This document shows positions 36,570-42,715 of a stretch of 64,000 bases of DNA, piece by piece. Position numbers and translations under genes: made by a program. Origin of the DNA: JABCZH01 sp963803775 (GTDB taxonomy: Bacteria; Acidobacteriota; Terriglobia; Terriglobales; Acidobacteriaceae); NCBI GenBank assembly GCA_963803775.1, contig CAWDNS010000006.1, positions 124,001 through 188,000 of the forward strand, read 5' to 3'. The notes below the pieces were generated by a model. That model was given only the letters and a program-made list of their open reading frames with translations. It did not search any database and was not told where the DNA came from. Within the stretch, counting starts at the first letter, position 1; every line of letters begins with the position of its first letter.

Positions 36570-37007
36570 TCAATATTTCCACATCTTGATTTCGGCGCCG
36601 CCACGCTCAAACTGAACTTCATCCATGAGTTGACGGATCAGGTAAACTCCGCGGCCGTGGTCGCCGTACAGACCCTCGGCGCGTTTGGGATCAGGTATCA
36701 CTTCAGGGCGGAAGCCGGGACCGGGGTCGGTAACAGAAATCACCACACGGCCGTGGGAATCGCCGTTCAACTTGCAAGTAATAGTTTTCGAGGGGTCTCC
36801 ATCGCAGCCGTGCACCACGGCATTGGCCAGCGCTTCCTGCACCGCCAGGTCGATCTCAAACCTCTTTTGTTCGGGAATCTCCAGCCGCTCAAGAATCTCG
36901 GACATGGCACCGGTGATGGTCGCTATCGATTCCGAATTCGCAGGCATGCTCAGATTGAGTAGCTCGGTGAAGCCGCTACTCCCGCCGGCGCCAAATTCAT
37001 CGGCCAT
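36570..37007 (-). CDS. RsbW-like anti-sigma / serine-kinase ATPase
   Basis: 145 residues from the ATG at 37007. A GHKL/HATPase_c fold of the anti-sigma regulatory type: N-box EIDLAVQEALANAVVHGC, G1 box SVTDPGPGF and a G2 box DHGRGVYLIRQLMDEV. Such proteins bind and phosphorylate STAS antagonists and sequester a sigma factor. Its gene follows the STAS gene by 45 bases on the same strand, the classic partner-switch pair. The target sigma factor is not in the window. Confidence 0.87.
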   Translation of the reverse strand: MADEFGAGGSSGFTELLNLSMPANSESIATITGAMSEILERLEIPEQKRFEIDLAVQEALANAVVHGCDGDPSKTITCKLNGDSHGRVVISVTDPGPGFRPEVIPDPKRAEGLYGDHGRGVYLIRQLMDEVQFERGGAEIKMWKY

Positions 37008-37052
37008 GAGGGCTGATCTCCGTGTGGAATTGAAACATCCCAAAATAACAAT

Positions 37053-37391
37053 TTAAGAAAAGGATGCCACCGCTGCGTCGTCATCCTCGAAGATTTCGAA
37101 CAGATTGAGAACTCCCACCAGTTTCAACGTTTGTATGGCAAACTTCGAAGGCTGGACCAGTTTGATGTTCCCACCCTGTTTTTTGGTAGAGGCTAGAAAC
37201 CGCACCAGCAGACCGATGCCGCTGGAATCAATCATCGCTACTTCGGCCAGATTGATGGCAATGCGATAGTCGCCATGGCCTATAACCTCTTCCATGGCCT
37301 GGCGCAGTCCGTCTACCGCGGGCCCCATCCTTAACGGTCCACGAAGCTGGATCAGCTGTACTTCGGAACGCTTACGGACATTGATGTCCAA
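37053..37391 (-). CDS. STAS-domain anti-anti-sigma factor (RsbV-like)
   Basis: 112 residues from TTG at 37391, preceded by AAGGAAAACC (a TTG at 37421 is an alternative). The STAS fold is shown by VQLIQLRGPL at the N-terminus and the phosphorylation site in AMIDSSGIGLLVRFL, where the serine after D-S is the kinase target. The C-terminus continues NIKLVQPSKFAIQTLKLVGVLNLFEI. It would release a sigma factor when dephosphorylated. It is divergent from the sigma-54 activator gene. Confidence 0.88.
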   Translation of the reverse strand: MDINVRKRSEVQLIQLRGPLRMGPAVDGLRQAMEEVIGHGDYRIAINLAEVAMIDSSGIGLLVRFLASTKKQGGNIKLVQPSKFAIQTLKLVGVLNLFEIFEDDDAAVASFS

Positions 37392-37654
37392 AACGGTTTT
37401 CCTTCTTTCTTCGCCCGACAACCACCCCGATCACAGCAGAAGCGGTGAAATGGGACGTTTCGAGCGCGTCTAAAGTTACGGGAATCGGGTGGGTTTTTCA
37501 AGCATTTATCCGCTTTCTTGCCGGAAATCCACGGGAGAGCCGAGCCTTGAGCGCGGCGAACCGCTTTCGTGAGATCTAACCAACCCACCTCGGGTTAAAA
37601 ATTCACCCTAAGCAGCCGAAAATTTGTCATAATCACTTCGCTCTAGGAGGCGCC

Positions 37655-39055
37655 ATGCGCAACCAGACCGCCCGCAATCTTGCTTCCCGGTACAGCGTGA
37701 TCATCGTCACCGGGGACGAACTCGTGGGGCCTGAGGCGGAGACCTATCTCGCGCCCGACTATGACCTGCACATGCTTCGGACCTGGGATGAACTGCTGGC
37801 CTGGGTAAAGAAGCAGTTGCCCGATGCCATACTACTGGATATCGATACCGTCGGATCCAACAGTGAACAGGGAATCACTGCGTTGGCGGAATTGCGTTCG
37901 TTGGGTCCCGATCTGGTGCTGGTGGCGCTCACCCGCTCCGACAGCCGTAAGCTGCGGCACAAGGCCATCGACGCCACCGTCGATCAATATTTTGTGGCGC
38001 CCATTAACTTTGAGGAGATCAACATCGTCCTCGGGCGCGAATTGGAGAAGCGAGCCGCGGAAATCGATTACCGCAACCGCCAGGAGCAGGAAGCTGAGAG
38101 GGAATCTTTTGGCGAGCTGATTGGCTCCAGTGAGGCCATGCGCCGGGTTTATGACGCCATTACCCGAGTCGCCGACAGCAACAGCACGGTCCTGATTCGC
38201 GGCGAGAGTGGCACCGGCAAGGAACTGGTGGCACGTGCCATCGTCACCATTGGTCCTCGCGTCGAGAAACCTTTCATCAGCATTAACTGCGCTGCGTTGC
38301 CTGAGAATCTCATTGAAACCGAGCTTTTTGGCCACGAAAAGGGCGCTTTTACGGATGCCAAGGAGGCTCGCCAGGGGCACATCGAACTGGCGCACACCGG
38401 CACTCTATTTCTAGATGAGATTGCCACTCTAGGGCTGGCTTTGCAGTCCAAGTTGCTGCGCGTCTTGGAGGATCGCGTGGTGACGCGCATCGGAGGCAAG
38501 ACCCCCAAGAAAATCGACTTCCGCCTGATCGCTGCAACCAACGAAGATCTGGAAGAGTTGGTCCGCGCCGGTCGTTTCCGCGAAGACCTTTATTACCGCA
38601 TCAACGTCGTACCGATCGCCCTGCCCGCTTTGCGCGAACGGCAGGGCGACATCCCTCTACTCGTCGGCCACTTCCTGCGCATCTATTGCAAGGCTAACGC
38701 AAAGCCCGTGAAACAAGTGGATCCCGAAGTTCTTGGGGTCATGGAAGACTACCACTGGCCGGGGAATGTTCGCGAACTTGAGAATGTGATTCAGCGGCTG
38801 GTGTTGATGAACGACAGTTCGCTGATCGGCCTCAGTCATCTCCCTCAACAGCTGCTCATGGCCAGCAATGCCAGCCAGGAGGCGATCCTGATTCCCGAAG
38901 GCGGAGTCGATTTCGATACCGAAATGGGACGCCTCGAACTGGCTTACCTGACGGCTGCGCTCAACCGTGCCGGGGGAAAGAAGTCCGCTGCTGCCGCTTT
39001 ACTTCGTATTGACCCTCAGCGCATGAAATACCTCTGCCGTAAACGAAATCTATAG
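37655..39055 (+). CDS. Sigma-54-dependent response regulator (NtrC family)
   Basis: 466 residues with TAGGAGGCGCC before the ATG. Residues about 10-135 are a receiver-like domain with the phospho-acceptor context AILLDIDTVG; the acidic pocket looks reduced. Residues about 150-385 are the AAA+ domain: Walker A GESGTGKELVAR, GAFTDA (the sigma-54 contact loop, with Asp replacing the second Gly of GAFTGA), Walker B GTLFLDEI, and the arginine-finger region FREDLYYRINVV. The C-terminus has a Fis-type helix-turn-helix (GGKKSAAAALLRIDPQRMKYL). No histidine kinase is adjacent. Two palindromes and a sigma-54 promoter lie just downstream, so its likely target is the VAATR gene. Confidence 0.93.
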   Translation: MRNQTARNLASRYSVIIVTGDELVGPEAETYLAPDYDLHMLRTWDELLAWVKKQLPDAILLDIDTVGSNSEQGITALAELRSLGPDLVLVALTRSDSRKLRHKAIDATVDQYFVAPINFEEINIVLGRELEKRAAEIDYRNRQEQEAERESFGELIGSSEAMRRVYDAITRVADSNSTVLIRGESGTGKELVARAIVTIGPRVEKPFISINCAALPENLIETELFGHEKGAFTDAKEARQGHIELAHTGTLFLDEIATLGLALQSKLLRVLEDRVVTRIGGKTPKKIDFRLIAATNEDLEELVRAGRFREDLYYRINVVPIALPALRERQGDIPLLVGHFLRIYCKANAKPVKQVDPEVLGVMEDYHWPGNVRELENVIQRLVLMNDSSLIGLSHLPQQLLMASNASQEAILIPEGGVDFDTEMGRLELAYLTAALNRAGGKKSAAAALLRIDPQRMKYLCRKRNL

Positions 39056-39062
39056 ATGTTTC

Positions 39063-39099
39063 GGTTAATAATTAACCAATCGAAGGTTAATTATTAACC
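39063..39099. promoter_or_regulatory. Twin 15-bp palindromes, likely activator (UAS) sites
   Basis: GGTTAATAATTAACC (39063-39077) and GGTTAATTATTAACC (39085-39099) are perfect odd-length palindromes differing only in the central base, with left edges 22 bp apart, about two helical turns. They lie about 95-130 bp upstream of the sigma-54 promoter, the usual place for NtrC-family dimer sites, and directly after the activator's own stop codon. Confidence 0.8.
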
Positions 39100-39192
39100 A
39101 ATTGAACATTTGCTTCGGGGCGTGAAGCTGTGGAAATTGCCTAACTCATTGATTTTGCATGAGCATGTGAGCTTCGATCGAACCCGGCCACT

Positions 39193-39209
39193 TTGGCATC
39201 CTCCGTGCT
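39193..39209 (+). promoter_or_regulatory. Sigma-54 (-24/-12) promoter
   Basis: TTGGCATCCTCCGTGCT contains GG (39195-39196) and GC (39207-39208) separated by exactly 10 bases and matches the TGGCA and TGC parts of the RpoN consensus. The expected start is near 39220, giving a leader of about 49 bases before the ATG at 39269. Confidence 0.78.
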
Positions 39210-39268
39210 CCTTACAACAGCGTGCGGTAGGGTTGGCGAGAAATCAAATCTAAACTTGGAGAGACAAA

Positions 39269-39586
39269 ATGGCGATCCAAAAGAAATCCTTGATCAGCAA
39301 GAGCACAACCAAGAAGGCCGTTTCCACAATGCCGCAAGTTAGCCAGAATCCTGGCATAACCAAAGTAGCTCACGCTCGCGTATCGGCAATGAAGGTCTCC
39401 GCGACCCGCGTAGCTGCAACCCGCGTAGCTGCAACCCGCGTAGCTGCAACCCGCGTAGCTGCAACCCGTGTAGCTGCAACCCGCGTAGCTGCAACCCGCG
39501 TAGCCGCAACCCGCGTAGCCGCAACCCGCGTAGCCGCAACCCGTGTAGCCGCGACTCGTGTAGCTGCAACTCGCGTGAAGATCTAG
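39269..39586 (+). CDS. Small basic VAATR-repeat protein
   Basis: 105 residues with GGAGAG seven bases before the ATG. Residues 1-47 are Lys/Ser/Thr-rich (MAIQKKSLISKSTTKKAVS) and end in two imperfect units (VSAMK, VSATR). Residues 48-102 are 11 exact copies of VAATR, then VKI. Arg recurs every five residues, giving a strongly basic, probably helical or extended rod. No Sec signal, no cysteine. The first 45 residues could be a leader peptide. It sits between a sigma-54 promoter and a terminator, and the converging operon encodes a PqqD-like/M50/HlyD export apparatus. Alternatives are a histone-H1-like DNA-binding protein or a cell-surface repeat peptide. I do not recognise a family. Confidence 0.75.
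   Translation: MAIQKKSLISKSTTKKAVSTMPQVSQNPGITKVAHARVSAMKVSATRVAATRVAATRVAATRVAATRVAATRVAATRVAATRVAATRVAATRVAATRVAATRVKI
39410..39574 (+). repeat. 15-bp tandem repeat, 11 copies
   Basis: Unit GTAGCTGCAACCCGC repeated 11 times in frame; variation is only synonymous (GCT/GCC, GCA/GCG, ACC/ACT, CGC/CGT). Variants cluster toward the 3' end, which suggests expansion of the 5' copies by slippage or unequal exchange while protein sequence is held. Confidence 0.95.
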
Positions 39587-39610
39587 TTGAATGTGGGGGT
39601 ACGAAACACA

Positions 39611-39648
39611 GCAAGAGGACCGCATGGGGATGCGGTCCTTTTGCTTTT
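39611..39648 (+). terminator. Rho-independent terminator of the VAATR gene
   Basis: A perfect 10-bp stem AGGACCGCAT / ATGCGGTCCT with a GGGG loop, extended by GCAA/TTGC pairing, followed by T-rich sequence. It lies 24 bases after the VAATR stop and just before the 3' end of the converging M50 gene. Confidence 0.9.
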
Positions 39649-39657
39649 GTTCCTAAG

Positions 39658-41811
39658 CTACCAGATCCTGCGGTCGACCAGATCCTCGACGAAGTTCCAG
39701 GCGAATCCTGCGATGCTGCGGTGAGTCACGAAGATCTTGGCTATACCGGTCATGCCTTCCCTTAGTTCGCCGGGGTTCGTCAGCACAGCCGATCCCACGT
39801 AAAACCGGGGCGGCGTAATGCCCTTCAGTTGCTCCTTGGGTATTAGTCCAGGCTCCACCAGGGTAGAGGCAGGCGCCACTGCTGACAGATTTGCTGTGAG
39901 CGGCATGGCGTACGACTCCGATTGCAGTCTTACCCTGGAACCCAGGCGAACGTCCCGCATCTCGAATTCAGGGATGTAGATGCGTGCGGTCAGAGTGGAA
40001 GAATCGGCTACTTCCGCGATGCCTGCACCAGATTTGAGATAGGCTCCAAGCAAATCATCCAGGTGTGGAGTGACCACCACCCCCGAAATTGGACTGGTGA
40101 CACGGAGCAGAGCTACTTGATCGGCCAGCGTCCGATTCCGCTCCGCCATCTCCTGGCGTTTGAACTCCGCCGGACCAAAATCGTCATAGTGCAATAGCGC
40201 AAGGTTGACCTGGTCCGAGGCAACGCGCAAGTCAGCATTCGCGCCTGCTGCGGCAGATGCCAATTGCAAATTGCTGAGTTCAACTAAAGGCTGTCCGGCA
40301 GCCACAGCTTGCCCTTCCCGGGCGAGCACTCGCGTCACTCGTCCGGCGATCTCGGCATGGACCCATGCTTTGTGAACCGGCTCTAGCACGAAGCGTCCAG
40401 CCACAAAATCGGGCCAGACGGGGAGCAACAATACTAGAATCGTGACGCCTGCCAGTACCGCGATGCGTGGTGGCGTCAGCCAGGCCTTCACGCGTTCTTT
40501 CTTGTCCAGATAGACGATTTTCATGAATTTCACCAACATTTTGATCCTAGATTTGAAAACCCAGTACCCAATGGCAATTGCAGGAACGAAAGCCCATTCC
40601 GGCGTGTAAGCCTGCAATATATGAAACGAGAGCACCATCAGAAATGACAGCAGCAGATAGCCGTACATGCCGGAAAGAATTGCATAGATGATGTAGAACG
40701 GACGCCGCCGCCGCGGAACGTATTCCACTTCAACCGGCAAATGGAAAATGTTCTTGCGGACGAACCCGGAGAGGTAGGCGGTGGTTTTCTCCTTTAAATC
40801 CGGCTCGTGAATCAATTCGCAAAAGATCAGGTATCCATCCAACTTGATCAGCGGATTGAGATTCAACAGGGAAACGCCGATGCCAGTCACCATCATGACC
40901 TTGTAGGCAATGTCGTGGACGACCATACCAGTGGCTGTGCCCCACCAGATTACGGTAGCTATCACGCAGAAAATCAAATCCACCCAGATGCCCGCGATGG
41001 CGGTCGCAATCCGCTCCCACTTGCCCCCATAGATCCAGACTTGCGAAGCATCGCAAAAGAAGCTGGGCGCGAAATACATCAGCGTGAATCCCATCTTCTC
41101 CACATCGCCGCCGAAGTGCTTGCAGGTCAGCCCATGCGCGGTCTCGTGGGCGAACGCCATCAATGCGAACAAGACCCAGAATTCCAACAGGTCGGTTCCT
41201 GACTTCGAAGTGAAGTTGTAGAACTGGAAACTATCATTCCAGATTTCACCGAATTTATCGGCCCACATCCAGAGCATGACCGCAAACGAGAACAATGTGA
41301 GCAGAACAAACCACGGAGTGAATATGAACTTCAGCTTGGGATAGATGCGGGAGATATAAAGGTCGGCATTCGGCCATTCCTTGACCGTAATATCGGTGAA
41401 GTCGGGAATCTGAAAGCGTTTGCGTGTCTTCCGCCGCTGCCCGCGGAGTTCCTGCTTCAGAAGGATGTTCTTTTCCAGCGGACTTTTATAAATGAAGTCG
41501 GTGTTGTCGGCGAGGAAGCTGGCCATTTCGCGGACCCCTTCTTCGTCGAACAGCACGCCGGTTGCTTCGACCGAAAGCTCCGAAATCTCCTCATACGTCC
41601 GATTTCCATCGAACAGTTGAATCAACTTCCATTGTTCGGGAGAAAAACGCAGGACCACTTCGCTTCCCGGTACTTTGGCAATCACAATCGGCCGGTCGTG
41701 CTCGATGTGTTCCGCAGTGATTACACGAGAGTCAAGTTTGGGTTTGTCCCGCCGGACCACCCGCTCGGGGAGATCAGGAAGTGCGGCGTCCAATGCTTGA
41801 ACAATGTTCAT
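39658..41811 (-). CDS. PqqD-like / M50 metalloprotease / HlyD fusion
   Basis: 717 residues. Residues about 45-120 resemble a PqqD-type peptide-binding winged helix (VVLRFSPEQWKLIQLFDGNRTYEEI). A membrane region from about 165 carries the site-2-protease zinc motif FAHETAHGLTC (HExxH) and the third ligand in NPLIKLDGYLIF, both between membrane helices. After about residue 480 there is a HlyD-like adaptor: a helix, VHAEIAGRVTRVLAREGQAVAAGQPL (lipoyl half), a short hairpin, SPISGVVVTPHLDDLLGAYL (second half) and a beta-barrel. This is a 'peptide zinc metalloprotease' type used to process or export peptides. It overlaps the upstream HlyD gene by four bases (ATGA). Substrate not shown. Confidence 0.88.
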   Translation of the reverse strand: MNIVQALDAALPDLPERVVRRDKPKLDSRVITAEHIEHDRPIVIAKVPGSEVVLRFSPEQWKLIQLFDGNRTYEEISELSVEATGVLFDEEGVREMASFLADNTDFIYKSPLEKNILLKQELRGQRRKTRKRFQIPDFTDITVKEWPNADLYISRIYPKLKFIFTPWFVLLTLFSFAVMLWMWADKFGEIWNDSFQFYNFTSKSGTDLLEFWVLFALMAFAHETAHGLTCKHFGGDVEKMGFTLMYFAPSFFCDASQVWIYGGKWERIATAIAGIWVDLIFCVIATVIWWGTATGMVVHDIAYKVMMVTGIGVSLLNLNPLIKLDGYLIFCELIHEPDLKEKTTAYLSGFVRKNIFHLPVEVEYVPRRRRPFYIIYAILSGMYGYLLLSFLMVLSFHILQAYTPEWAFVPAIAIGYWVFKSRIKMLVKFMKIVYLDKKERVKAWLTPPRIAVLAGVTILVLLLPVWPDFVAGRFVLEPVHKAWVHAEIAGRVTRVLAREGQAVAAGQPLVELSNLQLASAAAGANADLRVASDQVNLALLHYDDFGPAEFKRQEMAERNRTLADQVALLRVTSPISGVVVTPHLDDLLGAYLKSGAGIAEVADSSTLTARIYIPEFEMRDVRLGSRVRLQSESYAMPLTANLSAVAPASTLVEPGLIPKEQLKGITPPRFYVGSAVLTNPGELREGMTGIAKIFVTHRSIAGFAWNFVEDLVDRRIW

Positions 41812-42701
41812 TGCGGCAGGTTGATGCGGATGCTGGCCAGCATTCCAGGTCGCAAGTCAGAGGCAGTTCCTTCAATCTGGGCCAAAACTTCAATGGTACC
41901 GCTGGATGGATCGACTACGGGACTGACATCGATTACTTTGGCGTCGTGAGGCGTCGCAGGCGAGACATCTGCGGAGGCCACGGAAACAATTTGTCCCCGC
42001 TTGATATCTCCAAGCAATCGCTCCGGCAAGGTGAATTTCACCTGCAAGGGCGCCATGGCGGTGACCCAGAAGAGCCGATCCCCGGGCGAAACTTTCTGGC
42101 CGACTCGAACATAGCGACGCGCCACGATTCCATCGAACGGAGCGACGATATTTGTCTTGTCAAGCTCCAGTTCGAGTGACTTCTGGGTGGCCTTGGCGTT
42201 GTTCAGGCTTTCGGCTTCGCGCTGCACTTCGTATTCGTCCGCCTCTTCTTTATATTGCACATGTTCCAACTCTTCTTTCGGGATCACCTGCGCGTCATAT
42301 AACTTCTCAGCCCGCGCCCGGTCGGATTGCAGAACCTTGGTCTCAGCTTGCCAATTCTTCAGGTTGGCCGCGATCGACCGCACTCTGGCCGCCGCGCCCT
42401 CCACATCGGCGGAAATCTGGCGGTCATCGAGTTTCGCCAGAAGCTGTCCCTGATGTACCTGAGTACCGGGCTGGGCAAGGATGCTTACCACCGGCCCTTC
42501 TCGCAATGCACTGACATCCACCTGGTTTTCCACCACCACCGGGCCGGCCGCGATGAAAACGCTCTCCTTTTGGACGCTGACCGGCTGCTCCGCAGGCTGC
42601 GCCGGGGCTGCGGCCGCGGCCGCGACGACTTCTTTCGGGCCGGTACATCCACTGAAACCTAGTATCAGAATCGTTAGCCCCATCACAATGTATCGTTTCA
42701 T
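41808..42701 (-). CDS. HlyD/RND-type periplasmic adaptor lipoprotein
   Basis: 297 residues from the ATG at 42701, chosen because it opens a lipoprotein signal (lipobox GFSGC near residue 17). The adaptor parts in order are VSALREGPVVSILAQPGTQVHQGQLLAKLDD (lipoyl half, split here by its turn), a long helical hairpin of about 95 residues (RVRSIAANLKNWQAE to LELELDKTN), IVAPFDGIVARRYVRVGQKV (second half) and a beta-barrel domain (LQVKFTLPERLL). It would bridge an inner-membrane exporter to the outer membrane. Middle gene of the three-gene operon, 14 bases after the GAF-HlyD gene. Confidence 0.88.
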   Translation of the reverse strand: MKRYIVMGLTILILGFSGCTGPKEVVAAAAAAPAQPAEQPVSVQKESVFIAAGPVVVENQVDVSALREGPVVSILAQPGTQVHQGQLLAKLDDRQISADVEGAAARVRSIAANLKNWQAETKVLQSDRARAEKLYDAQVIPKEELEHVQYKEEADEYEVQREAESLNNAKATQKSLELELDKTNIVAPFDGIVARRYVRVGQKVSPGDRLFWVTAMAPLQVKFTLPERLLGDIKRGQIVSVASADVSPATPHDAKVIDVSPVVDPSSGTIEVLAQIEGTASDLRPGMLASIRINLPQ

Positions 42702-42715
42702 CGCTTCACCTCGGT

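Noticed and set aside
39410..39574. Short regular repeats as a CRISPR array
   Set aside because: Units are contiguous 15-mers with no spacers and encode one peptide in frame.
39212..39625. Long minus-strand frame opposite the VAATR gene (Gly/Cys/Tyr repeats)
   Set aside because: It is the complement of the 15-bp repeat; the plus-strand gene has the ribosome site, promoter and terminator.
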